A DNA stretch of 64,000 bases from Flavobacterium anseongense (GCF_021608185.1 NZ_JAKIHN010000002.1:248001-312000), one strand, 5' to 3'; numbered from the stretch's first letter, positions 28,515 through 37,286 are shown. Notes: a model not told the origin generated them from the sequence alone. Made by a program: numbers and translations.

Positions 28515-28973
28515 ATGAGTAAAAGAATTATTTTGTTTTGCTGTGTGTTGCTGATTGTTGCCTGTAAAAGCAAAAAAGCAGCTGTCGAAAATAATATTAC
28601 CTTAGTAAAACCAAACGAAGTAGAAGTCGCTAAGAAAAAACGCGCTGACGATTTGGGAACAAGATTATTGGAAACCTGCAATATCTCGAGATTTAAGGGG
28701 TTCAACGCTACCGAAGCTACTGATAAGGTTCGACAAAATGCTACTAAAGAAAAAATATCGGCTATTTGCCAAAAAATTAATCAAAGAAACGGAAGGTTTT
28801 TGGGGATTAATCTGATTGATATAACACGTAACAAGATTACCGATGAATATACTTTTCGCTACAACATCAATTATGAAAAGAAACTTTATAAAAGAGAACT
28901 CTTTGTGACCATTAATACTGATAACAAAGTTTCTGCCATCTCCACTAAAGAAGTTACTCCGAAGCCTTTGTAA
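28515..28973 (+). CDS. Putative lipoprotein of unknown function
   Basis: A 152-residue lipoprotein with a signal peptide and lipobox LLIVACKS (Cys16). The mature part is Lys-rich and polar (about residues 17-50), then shows alternating hydrophobic strands. An in-frame extension back to 28425 would translate a repeat-like segment and place the signal peptide in mid-protein, so 28515 is used. A -7 element TAATTTTG lies at 28396-28403. I do not recognise the domain. Confidence 0.75.
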   Translation: MSKRIILFCCVLLIVACKSKKAAVENNITLVKPNEVEVAKKKRADDLGTRLLETCNISRFKGFNATEATDKVRQNATKEKISAICQKINQRNGRFLGINLIDITRNKITDEYTFRYNINYEKKLYKRELFVTINTDNKVSAISTKEVTPKPL

Positions 28974-29051
28974 AAAGCAAGTTAAAGCTTGCAATTCGGG
29001 CAAATTGTTGTATATTGACCAATAGTTAAATGATCTAAAAACAACAATCAT

Positions 29052-30020
29052 ATGAATTCATTTTGGCAGAAAATAGTAATCCGAACCATACTCAAAAAGC
29101 CTAAAAAGAAAAGTACAAAATATTCAAATTATGCTTTAGCCAAAGGCTATCGTGAATTTGTGATTCTGGCTAAACGCCATGTTAAAGATTTCTTTTTAAT
29201 TACATTAGGAATTTTTTCTGCAACATTCGGCTTCAAAGGTTTTTTGTTAACAAATCATTTTATTGATGGTGGCGCAACCGGAATTTCGTTACTTGTTTCG
29301 GCGTTAACCTCAATCCCACTCTATTTTTTAATCATTGGCGTTAATATTCCTTTTATCATTTTGGGTTACCGAATAATGGGGCAGGCATTTGCTGTTAAGA
29401 CCGCTTTAGCCATCACCGGACTTTCGGTTTGTTTGGCAACCGTTAATTTCCCTGATGTTACCACAGATAACTTACTGGTTGCCGTTTTTGGAGGTTTCTT
29501 TCTCGGTGCCGGTATTGGACTATCTGTTAGAGGCGGTGCAGTCATTGACGGTACAGAAGTGTTGGCTATTTATCTCAGTCGAAAATTTGGAACAACAATT
29601 GGAGATATTATCGTCGTAATTAATGTAATTATTTTCTCAGCTGCCGCTTATTTTTTGGGTATAGAAATAGCACTTTATTCCATGATAACTTATTTGGCCG
29701 CTTCCAAAACACTCGACTTTATTGTTGAAGGTATTGATGAATATATTGGCGTAACCATAATTTCATCACGCAGCGAAAAAATGCGTCAAATGATTATTGA
29801 AAAAATGGGACGTGGCGTAACCGTTTACAGCGGAAAAGGCGGCTACGGTAAACGTGGGGAAACCAAAGAAGTTGATATTATTTACACCGTAATCACCCGA
29901 TTAGAACTCAACAAACTCAACACCGAAATCGAGAAAATAGAGCCAACTGCTTTTGTTGTAATGAACAGTATCAAAGACACCAAAGGCGGCATGATTAAAA
30001 AAAGACCTCTAAAACATTAA
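29052..30020 (+). CDS. YitT-family membrane protein (DUF161/DUF2179)
   Basis: A 322-residue inner-membrane protein with about five to six hydrophobic helices between residues 45 and 215, and a soluble C-terminal DUF2179-like domain (VTIISSRSEKMRQMIIEKMGRGVTVYSGKGGYGKR..DIIYTVITRLELNKL). The GGATGISLLV and GAGIGLSVRGGAVIDGTEVLAIYLSRKFG segments are typical of YitT proteins. The transported molecule is unknown. The N-terminal 40 residues are basic and cytoplasmic. The next gene starts 4 bp downstream. Confidence 0.9.
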   Translation: MNSFWQKIVIRTILKKPKKKSTKYSNYALAKGYREFVILAKRHVKDFFLITLGIFSATFGFKGFLLTNHFIDGGATGISLLVSALTSIPLYFLIIGVNIPFIILGYRIMGQAFAVKTALAITGLSVCLATVNFPDVTTDNLLVAVFGGFFLGAGIGLSVRGGAVIDGTEVLAIYLSRKFGTTIGDIIVVINVIIFSAAAYFLGIEIALYSMITYLAASKTLDFIVEGIDEYIGVTIISSRSEKMRQMIIEKMGRGVTVYSGKGGYGKRGETKEVDIIYTVITRLELNKLNTEIEKIEPTAFVVMNSIKDTKGGMIKKRPLKH

Positions 30021-30024
30021 TAGT

Positions 30025-30495
30025 ATGAAATCAAGAATCTTATTCTCAATTGCTTTTTTAACGCTTTTTATAAGTTGCAAAAAGGAAACTGTTACTCCAA
30101 CTAAAGTTATTGAAAAACCAATGAAATCTCCATCAAACAATGAATGCTATACCTATGATTTGAAAGGCGATAAAATTGAATTGCAATTACACTATATGTT
30201 GGATTCAGACAGCGTAACCGGAAAATTAAATTTTGCTTTTGCTGAAAAGGATAGCAATAATGGATTTATTATAGGTAAACTTACAGATCAAATTCTTATT
30301 GCAGATTATACTTTTCGCTCAGAAGGTAAAACAAGTAAGAGACAGGTTGCCTTTGAGTTAAATGATGATAAAGCAATTCTTGGCTATGGCGAAATGACTC
30401 CGGACGGAACTCATTTTAAAGATGTTACTAAAGTTAAGTTTGATTCAGGGGTGTCATTAGTTAAAGTAGACTGCAGCTCTGCTTACGATAACTAA
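30025..30495 (+). CDS. Putative lipoprotein of unknown function
   Basis: A 156-residue lipoprotein with signal peptide and lipobox LFISCKK (Cys16). The mature chain is beta-rich (YDLKGDKIELQLHYML, VTGKLNFAFAEKD, NGFIIGKL). It follows the YitT gene by 4 bp and is probably co-transcribed with it. Its stop overlaps the stop of the convergent propeller gene by 4 bp. Confidence 0.75.
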   Translation: MKSRILFSIAFLTLFISCKKETVTPTKVIEKPMKSPSNNECYTYDLKGDKIELQLHYMLDSDSVTGKLNFAFAEKDSNNGFIIGKLTDQILIADYTFRSEGKTSKRQVAFELNDDKAILGYGEMTPDGTHFKDVTKVKFDSGVSLVKVDCSSAYDN

Positions 30496-31748
30496 TTCAG
30501 TTTACAACTAAAAAGTATCGGATTACTAACCTTATTCACATCCAAAACACCATTTTTATCATAAGCTTTCCATGGACAATTGGCAAAGAAATATACTTTG
30601 CCTCCAACTACAGTTGCTAAGGCAGGTTCATCAAACTCAGGTCTGTTATTGTCAAGTATTTTGAAACTGCTGATTTGATTTTGTTCCGAATTGAGTTTCA
30701 ATGCAGTAATTCTAATCGGCTTTACTCCGTTTTGTATAGCTATTAAAGTATTGTTGTAAAACACCAATCCGTCAATTCCTTTGGATGCTATATTTTTAGG
30801 AAAAGTAAGCCAGGTTTTGGTTTTGGTTTGCATATCAATAACCGCAACTCCTTTTAAATAATCGGCTATAAAGAGTTTACTTTGATTATTATTGAATGCC
30901 AATCCTTGCAGATTAAATCCATCTTTTTCAAACGAAACAAATTCGGTTAGAACATCATTTTCTATTTTATAAAGTATTGGTTTACCGCTATCCGAAACAT
31001 AAACAACATCATTATTACCTAAAATCAAATCGCCAAAAACATGGTTTCCCGGAATTGCAAACCTATTTACTATTTGCTTAGTTTTAATACTAACTTTCAA
31101 AACTTCGGCTTCGCCAGTCATACTTTTATTAAAGTTTTCCATTTCCGGGAATGCTGCTGTGGCAACCCAAAGAAATTCTTCTTTACTATCTGCTTTCAAA
31201 GCTAAAACAGCAAGCATTTTATTGTCTATAAGCCAATCCCTACATTGCCCCGTTTTAATATCAAAAGCCACTATCTTTCTTTTTCTGATACTTGATGCCA
31301 ACCATGTTTTGGACTTTCCCAAATAAGTCAAACCTTCGGGATGCAGTTCTTTTTCACTTAATGTTATAATTGGATTAGAAGTGGCTATAACATCATTTTG
31401 AGTATTCTTTAGTGCAACAACTGATTTAAATTCTTCAGTTTCTTTCAATGATTTGAAATCGTCATCTTTTTCAAAATCGATAGTATTATTCATTAAAACC
31501 ATTTTTTGCAATGTAATCAATGCATTTTCCGTATTGTCATTCAAAGCATAGGCCGAAGCTAAATTATAGGTATAAGTTGGATGAAAAGGCCGAAGACTGT
31601 CTAATTTTCGTGTAAGCTGCAAAAAAGTTTTATAGTCTTTACTTTCGTAAGCTTTGACACTGGAGTTATAGATTTCACTTTGTGTCTGAGCGGCACTAAA
31701 TGTTGCGTTTAGCATAACTAAAATCAAAAACAAATTCCAATATTTCAT
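30492..31748 (-). CDS. Secreted beta-propeller (SMP-30/gluconolactonase-like) protein with N-terminal TPR-like region
   Basis: A 418-residue exported protein: signal peptide to about residue 20 (ATFSAAQ), then a helical region (about 20-115) with TPR-like spacing (SSVKAYESKDYKTFLQLTRKLDSL, HPTYTYNLASAYALNDNTENALITLQKM). A repetitive beta-strand region follows (about 130-418), with WLASSIRKRKIVAFDI and LIALQN-like blades typical of SMP-30/NHL propellers. No catalytic residues could be assigned with confidence. The gene is alone on its strand here. Confidence 0.72.
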   Translation of the reverse strand: MKYWNLFLILVMLNATFSAAQTQSEIYNSSVKAYESKDYKTFLQLTRKLDSLRPFHPTYTYNLASAYALNDNTENALITLQKMVLMNNTIDFEKDDDFKSLKETEEFKSVVALKNTQNDVIATSNPIITLSEKELHPEGLTYLGKSKTWLASSIRKRKIVAFDIKTGQCRDWLIDNKMLAVLALKADSKEEFLWVATAAFPEMENFNKSMTGEAEVLKVSIKTKQIVNRFAIPGNHVFGDLILGNNDVVYVSDSGKPILYKIENDVLTEFVSFEKDGFNLQGLAFNNNQSKLFIADYLKGVAVIDMQTKTKTWLTFPKNIASKGIDGLVFYNNTLIAIQNGVKPIRITALKLNSEQNQISSFKILDNNRPEFDEPALATVVGGKVYFFANCPWKAYDKNGVLDVNKVSNPILFSCKLN

Positions 31749-31774
31749 TTGATTGAATTTAAATGGTTTCAGGT

Positions 31775-31930
31775 TTGACGCAGGAATGACTTGTTTATTA
31801 CAGTTTGACGTTTTTTTATTCCTTACAAATTTCTATTTTAGTGGCTTAATAAACAAACATATAAAACTACTAGATTTGATATTAAGAGGAGGACTGCCAG
31901 TGGCAGTCAGGTATGCGAACTTTAGTTCGC
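31775..31930. repeat. Dispersed repeat and two adjacent perfect palindromes
   Basis: GCAGGAATGACTT (31780-31792) repeats the motif found at the end of the kinase gene. ACTGCCA (31893-31899) and TGGCAGT (31901-31907) form a palindrome around one base. GCGAACT (31915-31921) and AGTTCGC (31924-31930) form a second one with a 2-nt centre. These lie in the 225-bp gap between the propeller gene and the next gene; an apparent 70-codon ORF across them is not believed. Confidence 0.5.
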
Positions 31931-31973
31931 CTTATTACTCAGTATCAAAAACTAACATAAAATAATATAATAT

Positions 31974-32498
31974 ATGAAACTACTAGGAATTGGTTCCAGA
32001 ATAAATCATGCCGAATACGGTAAAGGCGTTGTAACTAACGTTTCCTCAAAAGACTATTGGGTAACTTTTATCGACGGTGGTTTAGAGACCATCGCAATCG
32101 ATAGTGAATTTGAAGTAATCGAAGCAGCAGAAAACGAAGTTGACACCATTAGTTTCTACGACGTAGAGCAAAGTCTTCTTTCTATCTTAAAAAAATGGAA
32201 CGGACTCGGAGAACCGGTTGCCATTGGCGACAAATGGAAAGGTGGCAACATGAAATTAGAACCGGGACAAGCCGGCTTGGCTCACAAAGATGTACCGATA
32301 GATGTCTTTTTTCATAAAATTGTAATGCTTCGTGATCGTTTGCGTGTTATGGAACAAAAAATCAACGCAAGTAATCTGGAAGAAATAGAAAAAGTAGAAC
32401 TTCAACAATACATCACGCGTATTTATGGCAGTTTGACGACTTTCAATGTCTTATTCAAATCGCAAAGCGATTATTTTGTTGGCGAAAAAAGTAAATAA
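31974..32498 (+). CDS. Conserved-looking cytoplasmic protein of unknown function
   Basis: A 174-residue soluble protein. The N-terminus (MKLLGIGSRINHAEYGKGVV, then YWVTFIDGGLETI) resembles the small SH3/Tudor-like beta-barrels found at the C-termini of some helicases and RNA-binding proteins. The rest is helical and acidic. This resemblance is by pattern only. It sits alone, followed 67 bp later by sodC. Confidence 0.75.
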   Translation: MKLLGIGSRINHAEYGKGVVTNVSSKDYWVTFIDGGLETIAIDSEFEVIEAAENEVDTISFYDVEQSLLSILKKWNGLGEPVAIGDKWKGGNMKLEPGQAGLAHKDVPIDVFFHKIVMLRDRLRVMEQKINASNLEEIEKVELQQYITRIYGSLTTFNVLFKSQSDYFVGEKSK

Positions 32499-32565
32499 AC
32501 TTTAACGTTATTTGAAGTTCCTAATCTCATTTATTGCTTACTTTTATATTTCAAAATCGAACTTT

Positions 32566-33093
32566 ATGAAAAAGATATTTTTAGGTATAGCAGCTCTCGG
32601 ATTATTTATATTTAGCTGCAAAAGTTCAAGTGCAGGTGGCGATTCTAAAAAGGTTACAATTTCCTTTGAATCAAAAAGTGGCAGTAACGTACAAGGAACT
32701 GCGGCATTCATTGAAAAGAACGGTGTCGTAAGTTTAGAAGCCAAATTAACCGGATTAAAACCCGGAGTGCACGCTATCCATATTCATGAAAAATCGGATT
32801 GTTCTGCAGTGGATGCCGCTTCTGCTGGTGGACATTGGAATCCAACATTCAAAAAACACGGAAAATGGGGTGATGCTGAATATCATAAAGGTGATATTGG
32901 CAATTTCACTGCAGATGTTGACGGAAATGCAACCGTACTTTTCAAAACCGATGAATGGTGCATTGGCTGCGGCGATGCCACCAAAGATATTCTTGGCAAA
33001 GGCTTGATTGTTCACGACAAACCAGATGATTTTGTTACACAACCAACAGGAAATGCCGGAGCAAGAGTTGCTTGTTCGGCGATTATACAGTAG
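32566..33093 (+). CDS. sodC: Cu/Zn superoxide dismutase lipoprotein
   Basis: Dismutates superoxide outside the cytoplasm. The 175-residue product has a lipobox LFIFSCKS (Cys18), then the SodC fold: HAIHIHEKSDC with copper ligands His72 and His74, GGHWNP (His90, bridging), His98, EYHKGD with His107 and Asp110 for zinc, and LIVHDKPDDF with His150. Cys79 and Cys170 can form the conserved disulfide. All metal ligands are present. The ATG at 32566 starts the signal peptide; the in-frame TTG at 32512 is rejected. Confidence 0.95.
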   Translation: MKKIFLGIAALGLFIFSCKSSSAGGDSKKVTISFESKSGSNVQGTAAFIEKNGVVSLEAKLTGLKPGVHAIHIHEKSDCSAVDAASAGGHWNPTFKKHGKWGDAEYHKGDIGNFTADVDGNATVLFKTDEWCIGCGDATKDILGKGLIVHDKPDDFVTQPTGNAGARVACSAIIQ

Positions 33094-33129
33094 TTAGTGG
33101 CAAGCCGAATCCACATTTAACTAAATCAT

Positions 33130-33312
33130 ATGAAAGCACAAGTTTCAAAGAACAGAAAGATATTGAGAACGATATTATTATTACAATTCATTGCTAGTTT
33201 TATTTTATTTTTCTTTGATAATGAATTTACTCGAAACACTTATGTAAAGCTTATTTATATAATTTTTAGTTTAGGGATTTATGTTTGGTATTTAAAGTTT
33301 TACAAAGAATAA
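33130..33312 (+). CDS. Small membrane protein with two predicted helices
   Basis: A 60-residue protein: a basic N-terminus, helix about 13-29, a short acidic loop (NEFTRNT), helix about 36-53, and a basic end. This is compatible with a two-pass inner-membrane protein. It has no recognised family and no neighbours that explain it. The 90 bp between it and the next gene contain a short GC-richer patch (33343-33393). Confidence 0.5.
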   Translation: MKAQVSKNRKILRTILLLQFIASFILFFFDNEFTRNTYVKLIYIIFSLGIYVWYLKFYKE

Positions 33313-33402
33313 TTAATATTTAAAGTAAAATTTAGTAAATAGATGTGGCCAGCAGCTACTTCGCCAAGCATCGAAACGTCAGCGATCAGTTTAAAAGACG
33401 AA

Positions 33403-33915
33403 ATGGACAGAAAACAAAAAAATACTTTGATAAAAATAAATTTTATTATTGCATTTTTGCTAACACCCTGTTTACAAATTTTTGGACAACATTCAGGCTT
33501 GACTTTTCAGGAAGCTGAAAAACAAGGTATTTCAATTAAGTATTTAGACAGTATCTATACGAGTGCTTTACACAACAACATTTCATTAGCTGTTTTTAAA
33601 ACAGAAACCGAGCAAAAAGCAATGCAGCAAGCATATGCCAAACTATTACAAGACTTTGGCATATTCCTATCTGAAAACAACTTCAAATGGGAAAAGCCGA
33701 CAAGATGCTTCAATAGAATATATTTTAACTCAGATGGAACAATAGATTATTTCCTATTTAATTTTATGGATAAGACAGAAAACAAACCTTCTGAAAATGT
33801 TGAAAAGGAATTTCAAAGGCTACTTACTATTTTTATTTCAGACTATAAAATTTCACTAACAGCTAAAACCAAGTTTGCCCAATGTAGTCCGACAACCTAT
33901 ATGCCACATAAGTGA
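33403..33915 (+). CDS. Secreted protein of unknown function
   Basis: A 170-residue protein with an N-terminal hydrophobic signal (INFIIAFLLTPCLQIFGQ) following a Lys-rich start. The mature part is mixed helix and strand with no recognised domain. The ATG at 33403 is preferred to one at 33343, which would add a 20-residue GC-richer leader unlike the rest of the protein. The next gene, ydeI-like, begins 19 bp after its stop. Confidence 0.6.
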   Translation: MDRKQKNTLIKINFIIAFLLTPCLQIFGQHSGLTFQEAEKQGISIKYLDSIYTSALHNNISLAVFKTETEQKAMQQAYAKLLQDFGIFLSENNFKWEKPTRCFNRIYFNSDGTIDYFLFNFMDKTENKPSENVEKEFQRLLTIFISDYKISLTAKTKFAQCSPTTYMPHK

Positions 33916-33934
33916 AAAATTATCACAAGATGAC

Positions 33935-34549
33935 ATGAAAAAAGCATACGATGTAACTGAAAAAGAAAACCGATTGGAAGAAAAAGAACTTTTATACTTT
34001 AAAAATGCTCAGGAATGGCGCGAATGGCTGCACGACAACCATCATACGTCAAAAGGAGTTCATTTAGTTTTCTATAAAGTTGGTAGCGAAGCTGAAAGCA
34101 TGCGTTGGGAAGAAGCAGTTCAAGTAGCCATTTGTTATGGTTGGATTGATTCTACCGTAAAGAGATTAGACGACGAACGCAGACGCCAAATGTTTACGCC
34201 GCGAAAAGACAAAAGTGTTTGGAGCAAACTCAACAAAACCTATATAGAGAAACTTATTGCTGATAATCTGATGCACGAAAGCGGTTTAAAAAAGATTGAA
34301 ATCGCTAAACAAAACGGTTCCTGGACAACGCTTGATGCTGTAGAGAATTTAGAAATGCCAAAAGAGTTAGAAGTTGCATTTTTAAAAAATAAAAAAGCTT
34401 TGGATAATTACAATTCCTTTAGTCCATCTTACAGAAAAAGCTATCTGTATTGGCTTAATCAGGCCAAAAGAGAGGAAACACGAAAAGCCCGTATTTTAGA
34501 AATCATAAGCCTTTGTGAACAAAATATTAAATCAAGAGATACATTCTAA
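33935..34549 (+). CDS. YdeI/OmdA-family protein
   Basis: A 204-residue cytoplasmic protein of the YdeI family (OmpD-associated, named for a role in bacteriocin or peptide resistance). Recognisable parts are YFKNAQEWREWLHDNHHTSKGVHLVFYKVGS, then the MRWEEAVQVAICYGWIDS motif, then FTPRKDKSVWSKLNKTYIEKLIADNLM. The C-terminal SPSYRKSYLYWLNQAKREETRKARI is the typical helical end. The ATG at 33935 is chosen; the earlier in-frame ATG at 33875 overlaps the previous gene. The molecular activity is not established. Confidence 0.9.
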   Translation: MKKAYDVTEKENRLEEKELLYFKNAQEWREWLHDNHHTSKGVHLVFYKVGSEAESMRWEEAVQVAICYGWIDSTVKRLDDERRRQMFTPRKDKSVWSKLNKTYIEKLIADNLMHESGLKKIEIAKQNGSWTTLDAVENLEMPKELEVAFLKNKKALDNYNSFSPSYRKSYLYWLNQAKREETRKARILEIISLCEQNIKSRDTF

Positions 34550-34605
34550 ATTTGGTTTCAATCATCGCAAAAATGATTTAGTTTTGCAAAGTAAAAGTAT
34601 TTCAA

Positions 34606-35811
34606 ATGATTAACCCATCGGCACCAGGTTGGATAGATAAATTTTTTGTTGAACAAAAAGTAGCCAAATCGGATTTATCTTTAAATGAGGTTGAGTTTTA
34701 TATACGAACTCGGGCTACAGGATTTATATTTGGGCATATTGTTAGCTTTGATGTACCTAGTCCAATAAGTATTACAGATAGACTTCCTGAAGAAATTTCA
34801 AAAATCGGAATGCTGAATACGCTTTATGGAATGTACTGCCTGACCAAAAACGATACAGATGCGAATCATTTCATAGCTGAAGCAGTTGTTTTTTATGATT
34901 TGCTTATACCTAAAGGCTTCAATCCTTTGGAAAAGATATTACCAAGCAGTTCTGAATCGAGTAAACTCGAAAAAATCATACACGACAGAGTTCAGACTAA
35001 CGAAGATTTGTTTAGTAAAAGTTTCTCTCATGTAATTACCAATGCGTTACTTTTTGTAGATGTGCTGGCATTCAAAAAATACTTGGAAAAAGGTTCGCTT
35101 CCTGAGAAATACTTCAACAAAATTGAGGATATTGTTATTAGTATTATTTCGCTTTCGCTGAAATCAAAGACCGGAATTTCGGTTCATGATGATTTGTTAG
35201 CTAAACTTTTTGAATCTTCTGTGCGCTACAATAAGTTTTCATCTTCAAAAATTGTAACAATCGATGACTTAGATTTAAGTTATCTCAGTAATGATTTGGA
35301 AAAATTTTATGTGCTTGATTTGGCCGGAATCAGTTTGTGGAGCGATGAAAAAGTAGAAAATGAGGAGCGCTATTTTTTGTATAAATTAGGTGAAAAACTA
35401 GCGATTACCGAATCTTTCATTACAAAAAGTATCGATTTTATTAATGATTTCATTGTAAAATACAAAAACCAAATTCCTTATTTCAACAATTCCAATCCGG
35501 TAAAAAATTTCTATGATCACACTACCGAAAGCGTACAAATCCTAATCAACAGAAACAAAAAAAGATTAGTTAAAGAATTATCGCAAAGCAAGGAACTGAT
35601 GCAACTGCTGGCAAAATCAACTCATAAGGAATTGGATAAAGAAGAAAAGAAAAAAATTAAGGTTCAACTGCTTGACATTTGTAAATCGGTGCCGTCATTA
35701 ACTATTTTTCTTTTGCCTGGCGGAGCTTTATTACTGCCAATTCTGATAAAGTTCATTCCACAGTTATTACCGTCAGCTTTTAACGAAAACGAAGAAAGAG
35801 AATCAGAATAA
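34606..35811 (+). CDS. LETM1-related protein
   Basis: A 401-residue protein whose last 80 residues match the LETM1 core: LMQLLAKSTHKELDKEEKKKIKVQLLDICKSVPSLTIFLLPGGALLLPILIKF, one hydrophobic helix flanked by charged segments, ending in an acidic tail. In mitochondria LETM1 acts in K+/Ca2+ to H+ exchange; in Flavobacteriaceae such proteins are sometimes annotated as biofilm-associated. The N-terminal 300 residues are soluble and helical with no recognised domain. A TTTG at 34583-34586 lies upstream, but no full promoter was found. Confidence 0.82.
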   Translation: MINPSAPGWIDKFFVEQKVAKSDLSLNEVEFYIRTRATGFIFGHIVSFDVPSPISITDRLPEEISKIGMLNTLYGMYCLTKNDTDANHFIAEAVVFYDLLIPKGFNPLEKILPSSSESSKLEKIIHDRVQTNEDLFSKSFSHVITNALLFVDVLAFKKYLEKGSLPEKYFNKIEDIVISIISLSLKSKTGISVHDDLLAKLFESSVRYNKFSSSKIVTIDDLDLSYLSNDLEKFYVLDLAGISLWSDEKVENEERYFLYKLGEKLAITESFITKSIDFINDFIVKYKNQIPYFNNSNPVKNFYDHTTESVQILINRNKKRLVKELSQSKELMQLLAKSTHKELDKEEKKKIKVQLLDICKSVPSLTIFLLPGGALLLPILIKFIPQLLPSAFNENEERESE

Positions 35812-35837
35812 ATAAAAAAATCGCCCGAAGACGATTT
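35812..35837 (-). terminator. Rho-independent terminator after the first carbonic anhydrase
   Basis: On the minus strand AAATCGTC, tetraloop TTCG, GGCGATTT (35837-35818), with one G-U pair, followed by a T-run. The UUCG tetraloop and directional T-run indicate it serves the minus-strand gene. Confidence 0.82.
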
Positions 35838-35842
35838 ACTTT

Positions 35843-36478
35843 TTAAAACTTTAACTGATACACTTCATCTAAATCTTTATTGGAACTAATGTTGACTTTT
35901 AAATCGGTTACGTAACCCGAGTTCAAACCATAAACCCAACCGTGTAAAGTAAGCTCCTGCCCGTTTCTCCATGCTGCCTGAACTATAGAGGTTTTAGACA
36001 AATCAAAAACCTGTTCTTTGGTATTGATTTCAACAAAAGCATTGAAACGATCGTCTTCGTTGGTGATTGAGTCCAGATATTGATCGTGCAAACGATAAAC
36101 ATCTTTGATATGGCGAATCCAATTATCAATAATTCCGATAGAATCATTTCCCATTGCGGCTTTTATACCACCACAACCATAATGTCCGCAAACAATTACG
36201 TGCTTTACTTTTAAAACATTCACAGCATAATCAAGAACACTTAACATATTCATATCGGAATGAACAACCATATTGGCAATGTTTCTGTGTACAAAAACTT
36301 CTCCCGGTTTGGCGCCAATAATTTCATTTGCAGGAACACGGCTGTCAGAACATCCAATCCACAATAACGGCGGTGTTTGACCTTTTGCTAAATCTTTAAA
36401 ATAATTGGGGTCTTTTTCCAATGTTTTTTCAACCCATTCCTTATTGTTGTCTAATATTTTTTTATAAAAATCGCTCAT
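35843..36478 (-). CDS. can: Beta-class carbonic anhydrase
   Basis: Interconverts CO2 and bicarbonate. The 211-residue protein has the zinc site CSDSR (Cys43, Asp45, Arg47) and CGHYGCGG (His99, Cys102), plus HRNIAN (64-69). It has its own promoter candidate upstream and terminator downstream, so it is probably a single-gene unit. The second carbonic anhydrase gene next to it (36612-37286) is clearly different in sequence. Confidence 0.95.
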   Translation of the reverse strand: MSDFYKKILDNNKEWVEKTLEKDPNYFKDLAKGQTPPLLWIGCSDSRVPANEIIGAKPGEVFVHRNIANMVVHSDMNMLSVLDYAVNVLKVKHVIVCGHYGCGGIKAAMGNDSIGIIDNWIRHIKDVYRLHDQYLDSITNEDDRFNAFVEINTKEQVFDLSKTSIVQAAWRNGQELTLHGWVYGLNSGYVTDLKVNISSNKDLDEVYQLKF

Positions 36479-36519
36479 TGAAAATGATTTAGTTTTTCAT
36501 CCTTTATTGGTATAAAATT

Positions 36520-36553
36520 CAAATATATAAAATATAAAAACCATTAACCACAA
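36520..36553 (-). promoter_or_regulatory. Candidate promoter of the can gene
   Basis: On the minus strand, TTG (36553-36551), a 23-bp spacer, then TATATTTG (36527-36520), 41 bp before the ATG. It matches TTG-spacer-TAnnTTTG at the long end of the spacing range. Confidence 0.5.
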
Positions 36554-36611
36554 TTTATTGCTAGCATGTGATTAATGGCACTAACTATAACCAAGTTAAT
36601 TTTTTTTATTC

Positions 36612-37286
36612 TTATTCAGCTACGGTGAAACTTGCATTCAATTGTTCATTAATAAATTCAGCGTCTTTATAAAAAGTAACTTCTCCTGTTTCAATATTAT
36701 GCATAGCTCCCACAATTCCGATTTCTCCTTTTGCAATCATTTGCTCTAGTACATTACTGCGCTCAATAATATTTTTTACGCTTCGCTTCACATTAATTTC
36801 AGCAACATTTTCAACAAAAGTAGCATTAGCGGCATTTCGTTCTTCCTTGGTTTCTATCTCTTGATAAACTGCCGGTTGAATCTTTGACAACAATTCTGTT
36901 AAATTCCCCATTTCCACATGATCACATGCTCCTTTTATTGCACCACATTTACTGTGTCCAAGCACTACAATTAGCTTTGAGCCCGCAACTTTACAGGCAA
37001 ACTCCATGCTGCCTAAAATATCAGTATTAACTATATTCCCTGCAATTCTAACTGAAAAAATATCTCCTAATCCTTGATCAAAAATTAATTCAGCCGATGT
37101 TCTACTGTCTATACAACTCAAAATTGTTGCAAATGGCCACTGTCCATCTCGGGTATCGTTAACTTGTTCCAGTAAATTTCTGTGTGCTTTTAAGTTGTTT
37201 ATAAATCTGGTATTTCCTTCTTTTAATATTTCTAAAGCTTTTCTTGGTGTAATAGAAGCTTGCATTTCTTTATTTAACGTTTTCAT
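36612..37286 (-). CDS. Second beta-class carbonic anhydrase
   Basis: A 224-residue beta-carbonic anhydrase with the zinc ligands in SCIDSR (Cys58, Asp60, Arg62) and GHSKCGA (His111, Cys114), and VRIAGNIVN. The N-terminal half differs from the neighbouring can product and lacks a signal peptide. It begins 10 bp after the SulP transporter, so the two are almost certainly co-transcribed. This pairing is known for SulP bicarbonate transporters; the enzyme would equilibrate imported bicarbonate with CO2. Confidence 0.93.
   Translation of the reverse strand: MKTLNKEMQASITPRKALEILKEGNTRFINNLKAHRNLLEQVNDTRDGQWPFATILSCIDSRTSAELIFDQGLGDIFSVRIAGNIVNTDILGSMEFACKVAGSKLIVVLGHSKCGAIKGACDHVEMGNLTELLSKIQPAVYQEIETKEERNAANATFVENVAEINVKRSVKNIIERSNVLEQMIAKGEIGIVGAMHNIETGEVTFYKDAEFINEQLNASFTVAE

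Noticed and set aside
31753-31965. 70-codon plus-strand ORF upstream of the 174-residue gene
   Set aside because: It reads through repeats and palindromes and has no protein-like composition.
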